From Clostridia bacterium (GTDB lineage: Bacteria > Bacillota_A > Clostridia > Christensenellales > Aristaeellaceae), in contig JAFXSH010000113.1 in the NCBI GenBank assembly GCA_017525805.1, positions 1 through 64,000 of the forward strand: a DNA stretch of 64,000 bases, in the 5' to 3' direction. This document shows, in pieces, positions 55,903 to 64,000 of the stretch. The translations under genes were made by a program, and so were the position numbers. Numbering within the stretch: the stretch's first letter is position 1; every line of letters begins with the position of its first letter. Below the pieces are notes generated by a model that was not told the DNA's origin, made no database searches, and worked only from the letters and a program-made list of their open reading frames with translations.

Positions 55903-57549
55903 ATGATGCAATTGGAGGTCCGGCCCGTCAGTTCCCTTTCCAAGGTTTTTCCGGACGCCGATCCGGGGGCGGCATACGAAAAGGGAACCGCTCTGCGGGG
56001 AGAAGTATACTCCTTTCAAATCGCTTACCGCGCGCCGCGCCTGGCCAAAGGGCTTACGGTAAAAGCGGAGGCAGGCCCTTTGACCAGCTCGCTGCGTATT
56101 TTCCGGGTGGGGCTGGTTCCCTCTGAGCTGACCGGTTACGGCGACGGGGACGATTTCCTGCTGCGCACCGCCCCGGGGCTGTACCCTGATCCACTTTATC
56201 CTGTCAAAGAAGAAGAAACGCTGACCGCCTATCCCAACCAGTGGCGTTCCCTCTTCTTCTCTGTGGAAATCCACGAGGATGCGGAACCGGGGGAATACCC
56301 CATCCGCATCCGGCTGGAAAACCCGGAAGGGGAAGGAGCGGAAAGGTTGTTCACCCTGACCGTGCTGCCTCCCGTGCTGCCCCGGCAGACCATCCTGCAC
56401 ACGGAATGGTTCGCCTCTGACTGCATCACCACCTGGTACAACCTGACGCCCTTCACCGACGCCTGGTGGGCCATGATCGAAAAATATATTGCCAACGCCG
56501 CCCGGCACAGCATCAACGTGCTGCTGACGCCCCTGTATACCCCGCCGCTGGATACCCAAGTGGGCGGAGAGCGCCCCACCATCCAGTTGGCGGAGATCGA
56601 AAAAACCGGAGACCGCTACGCCTTTTCCTTTGACAGGTTAGGCCGATGGATCGAAATTTGCCAAAAGTACGGTATTGAATACTTGGAAATGCCCCATCTC
56701 TTCACCCAATGGGGCGCGAAATTTACGCCGAAGATCGTGGTCAAAGAAAACGGGAAAGAAAAAAAGCTGTTCGGTTGGCATGTGGAGGCGGAAAGCGAGG
56801 ATTACAAAGATTTCCTGCGGCAGTACCTGCCCGCCCTGCTCAGTTACCTTAAAGGAAAATGGCCCCTGGACCGGGTTTGCTTCCATATTTCCGACGAGCC
56901 ACACGATGACACCTTCGAGCGCTATACCCGCCTGAGCGCGTTCATCCGGCCCCTGATCGGGGACTGTCCCCTCATGGACGCCATGTCTTCCTTCAAGCTC
57001 TGCAGCTCCGCCAGCCTCACCTATCCAGTGATCGCCACCCATGCCATCGATCCCTTCTTAGAGGCGGACGTACCAAACCTGTGGGCCTATTACTGCTGTT
57101 CCCAGTACAAAAACAATCTTTCCAACCGTTTTTTCACCATGCCCGGCTGCCGCACGCGGATCATCGGCATGCAGCTGTACCGGCACGGGATCAGGGGCTT
57201 TCTCCAGTGGGGCTACAACTTCTGGTATTCCAGCCTGTCCATCTGTCGGATCAGCCCCTTCGAGGTCACGGACGCGCTGGCCTCTTTCCCCTCCGGCGAC
57301 GCCTTCGTGGTCTACCCCGGCGAGGACGGCCCCATCAATTCCCAGCGTATGGAGCTGATGCTCCAGGCGTTTCAGGATCATCGGGCGCTCAAGCTGCTGG
57401 AGGAACTGAAAGGACGGGATTATGTCCTCCAGGTGCTGGAGGAGAGCATTGCCCCCATTACCTTCACCGAATATCCAAAAACGGACGAATGGCTGCTGAA
57501 CGCGCGGGAGAGGATCAATCGGGCCATCGCCGCCGGTTGGAACGGCTGA
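55903..57549 (+). CDS. DUF4091 glycoside hydrolase-like protein (GH123-like)
   Basis: A 548-residue protein with an N-terminal beta-sandwich (1-150) and a TIM-barrel DUF4091 domain: WYNLTPFTDAWWAMIEKYI, the ISDEP acid motif near 330, and GFLQWGYNFWYS. DUF4091/GH123 barrels act on amino sugars through Asp-Glu pairs; the DEP motif is compatible. No signal peptide. GGGGAG precedes the ATG at 55903. A neighbouring sugar importer suggests cytoplasmic glycan breakdown. Confidence 0.75.
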   Translation: MMQLEVRPVSSLSKVFPDADPGAAYEKGTALRGEVYSFQIAYRAPRLAKGLTVKAEAGPLTSSLRIFRVGLVPSELTGYGDGDDFLLRTAPGLYPDPLYPVKEEETLTAYPNQWRSLFFSVEIHEDAEPGEYPIRIRLENPEGEGAERLFTLTVLPPVLPRQTILHTEWFASDCITTWYNLTPFTDAWWAMIEKYIANAARHSINVLLTPLYTPPLDTQVGGERPTIQLAEIEKTGDRYAFSFDRLGRWIEICQKYGIEYLEMPHLFTQWGAKFTPKIVVKENGKEKKLFGWHVEAESEDYKDFLRQYLPALLSYLKGKWPLDRVCFHISDEPHDDTFERYTRLSAFIRPLIGDCPLMDAMSSFKLCSSASLTYPVIATHAIDPFLEADVPNLWAYYCCSQYKNNLSNRFFTMPGCRTRIIGMQLYRHGIRGFLQWGYNFWYSSLSICRISPFEVTDALASFPSGDAFVVYPGEDGPINSQRMELMLQAFQDHRALKLLEELKGRDYVLQVLEESIAPITFTEYPKTDEWLLNARERINRAIAAGWNG

Positions 57550-57608
57550 CAACGGCACGTTCGTCCGCCCCAGGGCGGGACATGGGCCGGGACGCCATCT
57601 TTACGCGT

Positions 57609-58499
57609 TCATCGGTCCGACGCGCGCATGGCAAAAGCCTGATCCCGGTATGCCCGCGGACTCATGCCCATTTGCTTTCTGAAAATCCGGAGGAAATTGG
57701 AATAATCCGTAAACCCGCACTGATCGGACACATCGCTCAGGGGCTCTCCGGACAGGATCATCTGCCGGGCCAGCACGATCCGCCTGAACAGAATGTAATC
57801 GTAAACGCCCCGGTTGGTGTACCGGACGAAATAATGGCTCAGCGCCGACTGGCTGATATTGAAATGCTCGGAAATATCCTTCAGCTTGATCTGCTCACGG
57901 TAATGCTCGTTGATATACGATATAATCCGTTGCATGGTGGTAGGCACCGTGAGGCTCGGCGTTTCCGCTTCCTTTTCATGGACGGCTTTCAGCACGCAGT
58001 TTAAGAAGGAAATGATCATGGCGTAATTCTCAAACCGCGCCTCCTGCGTATCCAGCGCCTGATTCGTTAGGATGGTCTGAATGTAGGCGCGGCACTTTTC
58101 CGCGTCCTGCCGGCTCATGGGAAACGTGTTGCCCTTGTTGGAAAGCTCCGTGCGAAATACGTAATCCAGATCGATCTGCCCACAGCCGGCGCGCTTTAAG
58201 GTTTCCACGGAGGCGTACAGAAAAGCCCGCTCGTAATTCACCGCCTCCTCCAGACACACCAGGCCATGCATGGAAAAGGGCGGGAAGATAAACAGCTGGT
58301 ATGGCACAAGATCGTAAAACTGATTGTCGTAAGCCATCTGACGGCCTCCGTTGAAGTGGATATAAAACTCATAAAAATCATGGCAATGCGAACCCCAATT
58401 TTGCATGCGGGGCGTGACGCCGTAAAAAGCGTCGTAGTCTCCCCTGCCATTGCCCATGCCACTGTAGCCGAGGAAAAACGGCATTTCCTTCTCACGCAT
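57609..58499 (-). CDS. AraC-family regulator
   Basis: A 296-residue regulator with an N-terminal cupin sugar-sensing domain (CHDFYEFYIHFNGGRQ) and a C-terminal double helix-turn-helix (IKLKDISEHFNISQSALSHYFVRYT and LSDVSDQCGFTDYSNFLRIFRKQMGMSP). ATG at 58497-58499 follows GGAGGGAAGAGC. It is divergent from the ABC transporter genes and probably activates them in response to the imported sugar. Confidence 0.9.
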   Translation of the reverse strand: MREKEMPFFLGYSGMGNGRGDYDAFYGVTPRMQNWGSHCHDFYEFYIHFNGGRQMAYDNQFYDLVPYQLFIFPPFSMHGLVCLEEAVNYERAFLYASVETLKRAGCGQIDLDYVFRTELSNKGNTFPMSRQDAEKCRAYIQTILTNQALDTQEARFENYAMIISFLNCVLKAVHEKEAETPSLTVPTTMQRIISYINEHYREQIKLKDISEHFNISQSALSHYFVRYTNRGVYDYILFRRIVLARQMILSGEPLSDVSDQCGFTDYSNFLRIFRKQMGMSPRAYRDQAFAMRASDR

Positions 58500-58598
58500 G
58501 CTCTTCCCTCCCATTCCATCTATTTCTCTTTTCATGATAATGCAGGATTCGCATAAAATCAAGCATTTTTTCTGTAGTAATGAGCAAGTCGTGTTTGT

Positions 58599-58604
58599 TA
58601 TAAT
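58599..58604 (+). promoter_or_regulatory. -10 element of the ABC transporter operon
   Basis: TATAAT preceded by TGT, an extended -10, with no recognisable -35 at 16 to 18 bases. This pattern fits a promoter that needs an activator such as the divergent AraC protein. Confidence 0.45.
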
Positions 58605-58712
58605 TAAATAAAATTAAGCCGATTTTTTGAGGATTCTGGCAGGACGAAGGGCTTTTTGCAGTACAGACCCGGCAGACAGCGGGAAAGCGGAAAGAGAAGG
58701 GAGGAAACAAGC

Positions 58713-59684
58713 TTGAAAAGTTTAGCCGCCCAGCGGAACCATGTGATCAAAGGCCGCGGTTTTAACTGGAAAACCTACTTGAAACGGTACTGGACATTGT
58801 ATCTGCTTTTGCTGGTTCCTATTGCGTTTTTTGTGATTTTCCGTTATATTCCCATGGCCTATATCCTGATGGCGTTTAAGAAAAACAACATCATCAAGCC
58901 CCCGTGGCAGGTCGCCTGGGCGAAAAACAGCGGTTTTGAATGGTTTATCAAGGCGTTCAAGGATCAGCTGTTTATTCGCGCGCTCGGGAATACGATCAAG
59001 CTGAACCTGCTTGATCTGGTATGCGGCTTCCCGGCCCCAATCCTGATGGCGCTGGTTTTGAACGAACTGGCTTTCAAACGGTTCAAGCGGATTACGCAGA
59101 CGGTGCTCTACCTGCCCCACTTTTTGAGCTGGATCATCATTTCTTCTCTGGCCCTGCGGCTGCTGGCCGATAACGACGGTCTGATCAATATCCTGTACAA
59201 ACAGATGACCGGCAATAAAGACGCGGTGATTCCTTTCCTGAGCAAGTCCGACTGGTGGGTGGGCACTTACATCGGAATGGGGATCTGGAAAGAAGCGGGC
59301 TGGGGCACCATCATTTACCTGGCGGCCCTGACCAGTATCAGCCCCGAACTGTACGAAGCCGCCGCAGTGGATGGCGCGGGGCGCTTCCGCCGGATATGGC
59401 ACGTGACGCTGCCTGGCCTGCGGCCAACGATCATTACGCTGTTAATCATGCGCCTGGGGTATATCCTGGGCAGTGAATTCGACCGGCCGCTGGCGATGAG
59501 CAACAAGCTGGTCACGGACGTGTCCACGGTGCTTTCCATTTATGTTTACCAGAAGGGTATCAACGGCGGCGGCCAGTTCAGCCTGACCACGGCCGTGGGC
59601 CTGTTCCAATCCGTGGTAGGCGTGCTGTTCCTGTTCGGGGCCAACTTCCTGGCCAAGCGCTTCGGCGAGCGCGGCATCATGTAA
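58713..59684 (+). CDS. Sugar ABC transporter permease, LplB type
   Basis: A 323-residue permease with six membrane helices. YLLLLVPIAFFVIFRYIPMAY opens the transmembrane part; the EAA loop is YEAAAVDGAGRFRRIWHVTLPGL (about 228-250). It forms a heterodimer with the next permease. TTG at 58713 is the start because AGGGAGG precedes it by eight bases; no in-frame ATG is well placed. Confidence 0.88.
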   Translation: MKSLAAQRNHVIKGRGFNWKTYLKRYWTLYLLLLVPIAFFVIFRYIPMAYILMAFKKNNIIKPPWQVAWAKNSGFEWFIKAFKDQLFIRALGNTIKLNLLDLVCGFPAPILMALVLNELAFKRFKRITQTVLYLPHFLSWIIISSLALRLLADNDGLINILYKQMTGNKDAVIPFLSKSDWWVGTYIGMGIWKEAGWGTIIYLAALTSISPELYEAAAVDGAGRFRRIWHVTLPGLRPTIITLLIMRLGYILGSEFDRPLAMSNKLVTDVSTVLSIYVYQKGINGGGQFSLTTAVGLFQSVVGVLFLFGANFLAKRFGERGIM

Positions 59685-59699
59685 GGGAGGCGGAAGAGC

Positions 59700-60572
59700 A
59701 TGATCAAATCAAAATCCACCAAGCTCGGCGATATCGTCGTCGTGGTGATCTGCCTCATCCTGATCTTCATCTGCCTGCTGCCCATGCTCAACGTGCTGGC
59801 CCGTTCCCTGTCGGACACCAAGTACCTGATCCGCAACGAAGTCATGCTGATCCCCAAGGGGCTGAACGTCGAAGCGTACAAGACGGTGCTTGGCCGCAGT
59901 GAGTACATCCATTCCCTGTGGTTCACCGCGGTGCTGACGGTGGGCTGTACGGTGCTGAGCCTGATCATGACCATCCTGTGCGCCTATCCCCTGACCTATG
60001 ACAACCTCAAAGGCAGGAAATTCCTGAATATTTTTATCCTCTTCACCATGTATTTCAGCGCCGGTATGATCCCCCATTACGTGATGCTGAAACAGCTGGG
60101 CATGCTGGAAACAGTTTGGGTGCTGGTGATTCCAAACTGCCTGAGCGTATATAACATGATTATTCTGCGCTCCAGCTTCTACGCCATCCCGGATTCCCTG
60201 CGAGAGGCCGCGGAAATCGACGGCGCGGGCCCCATCCGCATCCTGGTGCAGATTTACCTGCCGCTGAGCAAGCCCGTGCTGGCCACGCTGTGCCTGTTCT
60301 ACGCCGTGGGACGCTGGAACGGCTTTTCCGACGCCCTGCTGTACATCAAGACCAACAGAGACCTGTATCCCATCCAGCTGTACCTGTATAACATCCTGCA
60401 GAACAGCGGCGGCGGCGAGGGTGCCGCCCAGGAAGGCTTCGCCATGCCGGGCCTGAGCGAAACGCTGAAAATGGCGTCCGTCATGTTTGCCACCGTACCC
60501 ATCCTGCTGGTGTATCCCTGGCTACAGCGCTACTTCGTCAGCGGCGTCACCATCGGCGCAGTGAAGGGATAA
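59700..60572 (+). CDS. Sugar ABC transporter permease, LplC/YtcP type
   Basis: A 290-residue permease with six helices and an EAA loop DSLREAAEIDGAGPIRILVQIYLPLS (about 165-190). It pairs with the LplB-type protein. It lies 15 bases downstream with GGGAGG ahead. No ATP-binding subunit gene is present in the locus; a shared MsmK-type ATPase elsewhere is likely, as is common for this family. Confidence 0.88.
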   Translation: MIKSKSTKLGDIVVVVICLILIFICLLPMLNVLARSLSDTKYLIRNEVMLIPKGLNVEAYKTVLGRSEYIHSLWFTAVLTVGCTVLSLIMTILCAYPLTYDNLKGRKFLNIFILFTMYFSAGMIPHYVMLKQLGMLETVWVLVIPNCLSVYNMIILRSSFYAIPDSLREAAEIDGAGPIRILVQIYLPLSKPVLATLCLFYAVGRWNGFSDALLYIKTNRDLYPIQLYLYNILQNSGGGEGAAQEGFAMPGLSETLKMASVMFATVPILLVYPWLQRYFVSGVTIGAVKG

Positions 60573-60623
60573 TTCGTCGATTTTGAGAGCAGAAGCTCTT
60601 AAATAAAGAAGGAGGAAAGAAAA

Positions 60624-62231
60624 ATGAAACGTATCCTGGCTCTGGTTCTGGCACTGATCATGCTTTGCGCGATGGCTGTGACCGCCAACGCGGCAGATGA
60701 GCTGGTCGACGGCAAGTTTGCCGAGACGCGCCACATCACCGTCCGCCTCTTCCAGCGCGGCGACAACGTGCCCGAGACTTCTCCCTTTGCCGACTACATC
60801 CGCAATGGCATGCTGGAAAAGTACAACGTGGAAGTGGAATTCGCCGTTGGCGGCCGCTGGACTGAACCCGATGATCTGGGTAACCTGCTGGCTGCCGGCA
60901 CCGCCCCCGACATCATCTACACCTACTCCTATCCCACGATCCTGAACTATGCCGATATGGACGGCATCATCGATCTGGCTCCCTACATCGAGGAGTACAA
61001 AGATCTGCTGCCCAACCTGTTCAACCTGCTGGGCGAAGATAACATCTACTGGGACAAGGACCCCGAAACCGGCCATCTGTGGGCGCTGGAAACCCGCCTT
61101 GTGAACAATGCCCGCATCAACACCTTCATCCGCAAGGATTGGCTGGATAAGCTGGGCCTCGCCCTGCCTACCACCAAAGCCGAATTTGAAGCCTGCCTGA
61201 TTGCCTTCCGCGACAACGCCGAGCTGCTGCTGGGCGAAGACGCCGATAAGATGGTGCCCTACTCCACCAGCCAGGATATCGGCTGGCGCAACAACATCCT
61301 GACCGTGTCCTTCGTGCCCGATGACATCACCGACGAAGAACTATACATCCGCGGCTACGACGATCGTCAGCAGTTCCTGCCCGGCGCTAAGGAAGCCATG
61401 CGCCTGCTGAACAAGTGGTACAACGAAGGCCTGGTCTGGAAAGACTTTGCCCTGTACGGCAGCGGCGACACCACCGAAGACGACAACCTGAAGGCCGGCT
61501 TCGTTGGCGCTTTCCAGCACAACTATGACTATCCCTACCGCAACGGCGAAGATTCCATCTCTGCCAACCTGAAGCGCAACGTGGGCCCCGATGCCGAATT
61601 CGTTGCCGTGGATTGCTTCGAGAATGACGTCGGTATCTACCGCAAGTACCTGGGCAGCACCGTGGACCGCAAGGTTTGCTTCCCCTCCACCAACGACGAA
61701 GTGCTGGCTAGCTTGCTGTACCTGGACTTCATCTCCTCTCCTGAAACCATTCTGGCCCTGCAGACCGGTACCGAAGGCATCAACCATGACCGCGCTGAGA
61801 ACGGCGCTTACATGATGAAGGCCGTGGATTCCGCCGATCCCAACTACCAGGCCAGCCTGAACAACATCGACTTCACCATGACCTGCAATGGCCAGTACCT
61901 GGGCGAATACACCGAAATCAGCTTCGCCTACGGCTATGCGCCCGTTGATCCCGATGTCGTTGCCAACGCTTATGCCATCGCTATGAACGGCGGCCGCGTA
62001 CCCGGCCACTTCACCCTGCCCGCCATTGAAGCGGAAGTCGGCATCGGTACCACGCTGACCACCGAACGCGACACCTTCCTGAACAAGGCTGTCACCGCTT
62101 CCGTTGAGGACTTTGATGCGGTTTATGATGCCGGCGTTGCCAACTACATGGCGATCGGCGGCGAAGCCATCATGAATGAGCGCGCTGAAAAGATCGAAGC
62201 CGCTACTGGCTACCATTTTAGCGCTGAATAA
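60624..62231 (+). CDS. Extracellular sugar-binding protein of the ABC transporter
   Basis: A 535-residue solute-binding protein with a signal peptide cleaved after TANA. Unlike most Gram-positive homologues it has no clear lipobox: the only Cys in the signal region lies in IMLCAM. Cluster motifs such as YNVEVEFAVGGRWTEPDDLGNLLAAGTAPDI and GLVWKDFALYGSG match the LplA group. AAGGAGG precedes the ATG. It delivers an oligosaccharide to the two permeases. Confidence 0.85.
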   Translation: MKRILALVLALIMLCAMAVTANAADELVDGKFAETRHITVRLFQRGDNVPETSPFADYIRNGMLEKYNVEVEFAVGGRWTEPDDLGNLLAAGTAPDIIYTYSYPTILNYADMDGIIDLAPYIEEYKDLLPNLFNLLGEDNIYWDKDPETGHLWALETRLVNNARINTFIRKDWLDKLGLALPTTKAEFEACLIAFRDNAELLLGEDADKMVPYSTSQDIGWRNNILTVSFVPDDITDEELYIRGYDDRQQFLPGAKEAMRLLNKWYNEGLVWKDFALYGSGDTTEDDNLKAGFVGAFQHNYDYPYRNGEDSISANLKRNVGPDAEFVAVDCFENDVGIYRKYLGSTVDRKVCFPSTNDEVLASLLYLDFISSPETILALQTGTEGINHDRAENGAYMMKAVDSADPNYQASLNNIDFTMTCNGQYLGEYTEISFAYGYAPVDPDVVANAYAIAMNGGRVPGHFTLPAIEAEVGIGTTLTTERDTFLNKAVTASVEDFDAVYDAGVANYMAIGGEAIMNERAEKIEAATGYHFSAE

Positions 62232-62325
62232 TGAAAAAGCGGGGATTGGATTATCCCGCTCAGTACGCCAAGTAATACCAAAATAATAAGCCTTGAGAGA
62301 ACACGGCAAATGCGTTTTCCCAAGC

Positions 62326-62364
62326 AAGGGGGCTTCCGCCGTTTTACGTCGGAAAGCCCCTTTT
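62326..62364 (+). terminator. Terminator or attenuator after the binding-protein gene
   Basis: AAGGGGGCTTCCG (62326-62338) pairs with CGGAAAGCCCCTT (62350-62362, one bulge), followed by TTTTCCTTTTC. It lies only 34 bases before the next gene, whose AAGGAGG is at 62380-62386, so it may leave binding-protein mRNA in excess over downstream genes. Confidence 0.7.
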
Positions 62365-62397
62365 CCTTTTCTTTACTGGAAGGAGGTATGTCCCCCT

Positions 62398-63552
62398 ATG
62401 CTTACAGTCGCTGTCATCGGCACTGGCAACATTTCCCACGTCCATATTCAAGCTTATCTGAAATTCCCGGACCGGGTGCGCATCGCCGCCCTGGTGGACA
62501 TCATCCCCGGCAAAGCGGAAAAAGTAAAGGCCCAATATGGGCTGGACTGCGATTGCTTCCTGGACCATCACGATATCCTGAACCGGGCGGACATCGATCT
62601 GGTGGACTGCTGCTGCCCGCCCTACGTGCACGCCGAAATCACCATAAACGCCCTGCGCGCGGGCAAGCACGCAATTTGTGAAAAGCCCATGGCCTCCTCC
62701 CTGGAGGAGTGCGACGCCATGATCCGGGCCCGGGACGAGAGCGGCAAAAAGCTGTCCATCATTGCCCAGAACCGTTTCCGCAAGCCCATCCGGGATTTAA
62801 AAGCCTTGCTGGACAGCGGCATCGCCGGGCCCGTGCGCTGCGCCCAGGTGGATTCCTTCTGGTGGCGGGGGCACTGCTACTACGACCTGTGGTGGCGGGG
62901 CACCTGGGAAAAGGAGGGCGGCGGCTGCACCCTGAACCACGCCGTGCACCATATCGATATGTTGGGCTGGATGATGGGATTGCCACAGCGGGTGACCAGC
63001 GTGCTGGCCAACACCGCCCACGATAACGCCGAGGTGGAGGATCTGTCCATGTCCATTTTGGAATACCCCGGCGCGCTGGGCCTGCTCACCGCCTCTGTGG
63101 TACACCACGGCGAGGAACAGGCGCTTACTTTCCAGTGCGAAAAAGCCAAGTTATCGGCCCCCTTCTCCGCCTTCGCGTCCGTATCCAAGCCCAACGGCTT
63201 CCCGGAGCGCAATGAAGCCCTGGAAGCGGACATCAAAGCCTTCGCGGACAGTCTGCCGCCGCTCCCCTATGAGGGCCACGACGGGCAGATCGAAAACATG
63301 CTCACCGCCATCGAAAATGATTCTTTACCCGCTATCAGCGGCGAGGACGGGCGGCTGACCTTGGAGCTGATCACCGCCATTTACAAGTCCGGCTCTTTAA
63401 AGCAAGCCGTATCCCTGCCGCTGCAAAGGGACGATCCCTTTTTCACTGTGGCGGGTATCCAGGCACACGCGCCCCATTTCTACGAAAAAAACGTTTCTCA
63501 GATGGAATTGGGAGACATTGATATCAGTCTGGGAAGCTTTGATAAAAAGTAA
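62398..63552 (+). CDS. Gfo/Idh/MocA-family oxidoreductase
   Basis: A 384-residue NAD(P)-dependent sugar dehydrogenase. Rossmann loop VIGTGNISHVH near 5-15 and EKP with Lys96 (95-97), then the catalytic region GGGCTLNHAVHHIDML. It probably oxidises the sugar taken up by the adjacent transporter; the exact substrate is unknown. ATG 62398 follows AAGGAGG with an 11-base gap, slightly long. Confidence 0.85.
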   Translation: MLTVAVIGTGNISHVHIQAYLKFPDRVRIAALVDIIPGKAEKVKAQYGLDCDCFLDHHDILNRADIDLVDCCCPPYVHAEITINALRAGKHAICEKPMASSLEECDAMIRARDESGKKLSIIAQNRFRKPIRDLKALLDSGIAGPVRCAQVDSFWWRGHCYYDLWWRGTWEKEGGGCTLNHAVHHIDMLGWMMGLPQRVTSVLANTAHDNAEVEDLSMSILEYPGALGLLTASVVHHGEEQALTFQCEKAKLSAPFSAFASVSKPNGFPERNEALEADIKAFADSLPPLPYEGHDGQIENMLTAIENDSLPAISGEDGRLTLELITAIYKSGSLKQAVSLPLQRDDPFFTVAGIQAHAPHFYEKNVSQMELGDIDISLGSFDKK

Positions 63553-63593
63553 AAACCCGTAAACGTCCCAAATGATAAGGAGGAACTGACGCC

Positions 63594-64000
63594 ATGAGCA
63601 ATGCCAGCGACGGCATGAACTACGCCCCCAAGGGCAAGCCCCAGCCGGTGGTCAAGCCCGGCGAATTCATTTTTTCCGCCGTGCGGCTGGATCACGGCCA
63701 TATCTACGGCATGTGCAACGGCCTGACGGAAGCGGGCGGCACGCTGAAATACGTGTACGACAAAGATCCCAAAAAGGTGGAAGCGTTCCTCAAAGCTTTC
63801 CCCCAGGCCAGGCCAGCCCGGAGCGAGGAAGAAGCTTTAGAGGACAAAGAAACCCACATGATCGCCGGGGCGGCTGTCACCAGCCAGCGCTGTGAGCTGG
63901 GTTTGAAAGCCCTGAACGCCGGAAAAGATTATTTCACCGACAAGGCTCCCTTCACCACCCTGGAACAATTGAACAGAGCCAAGGAAATGGTGAAGAAAAC
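63594..64000 (+). CDS. Gfo/Idh/MocA-family oxidoreductase (partial, runs off the window)
   Basis: An open frame of 135 codons from ATG 63594, behind AAGGAGG at 63577-63583, continuing past the end. FSAVRLDHGHIYGMCNGL is a Rossmann start, YVYDKDPKKVEAF and YFTDKAPFT match the second strand and the EKP-like (here DKAP) motif of this family. It resembles trehalose or inositol-type dehydrogenases. It is 41 bases after the previous oxidoreductase gene and likely in the same operon. Confidence 0.75.
   Translation, partial: MSNASDGMNYAPKGKPQPVVKPGEFIFSAVRLDHGHIYGMCNGLTEAGGTLKYVYDKDPKKVEAFLKAFPQARPARSEEEALEDKETHMIAGAAVTSQRCELGLKALNAGKDYFTDKAPFTTLEQLNRAKEMVKK

Overview
The window reads as a chromosomal segment of a Gram-positive, GC-rich (by eye somewhat under 60 percent) anaerobic Bacillota of class Clostridia. 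Supporting signs are a spoIIE gene behind a Spo0A-type promoter, PyrR, long-form HPF, LplB/YtcP-type sugar permeases, DUF5107 and DUF4091 sugar-locus proteins, strong AAGGAGG ribosome binding sites and frequent GTG/TTG starts. An uncultured gut Christensenellales-like lineage is my best guess, but that is inference. No rRNA, tRNA, CRISPR array or intact insertion sequence was seen.

Layout. 1-2800: a partial gene, then a minus-strand operon of a TIM-barrel protein, a CbxX/SpoVK-type AAA+ ATPase and a CHAP amidase without signal peptide. 2837-9014: the glycogen genes glgB, glgC, glgD and glgA on the minus strand. 9173-16597: a 2474-residue cyclic beta-1,2-glucan synthase-like protein. 16688-21569: a compact pilus or type II secretion-like operon consisting of a transglutaminase-like lipoprotein, a GspF/PilC protein, four small pilin-like proteins and a PilT-type ATPase, behind a strong promoter and a 220-base structured leader. 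21582-23026: a CD3324/ParB-like fusion and a DNA methyltransferase reduced to its two ends. 23121-31547: GH35 galactosidase, DUF5107/TPR protein, secreted esterase, aspartate carbamoyltransferase with a PyrI-like zinc tail, and MnmM. 31889-36397: hpf, feoAB, and a DUF3343/cysteine desulfurase divergent pair. 36453-41246: tcdA, GH130 phosphorylase, GH105 hydrolase, hsp20, a NUDIX remnant and a second TIM-barrel protein. 41506-46587: one operon of two regulators (GntR, Lrp), an aminotransferase, a CapA phosphoesterase, PyrR and a degenerate isopropylmalate dehydrogenase-fold protein. 46641-57549: spoIIE, a GNAT acetyltransferase, an RNA methyltransferase, an ECF sigma/anti-sigma pair, engB, an acyltransferase, a beta-lactamase-fold hydrolase and a DUF4091 protein. 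57609-64000: AraC regulator, two sugar permeases, a substrate-binding protein and two Gfo/Idh/MocA oxidoreductases, the last cut by the window edge.

The dominant theme is carbohydrate turnover: glycogen storage, a beta-glucan synthase, plant or host glycan hydrolases (GH35, GH105, GH130) and an ABC importer lacking its own ATPase. The most unusual items are the pilus operon whose only ATPase is PilT-like, the fusion with an internal ribosome binding site, the glycogen synthase with a histone-like lysine-rich tail, the catalytically stripped dehydrogenase in the PyrR operon, the PyrB-zinc-tail fusion, and two genes each reduced to their 5' and 3' ends by internal deletion.
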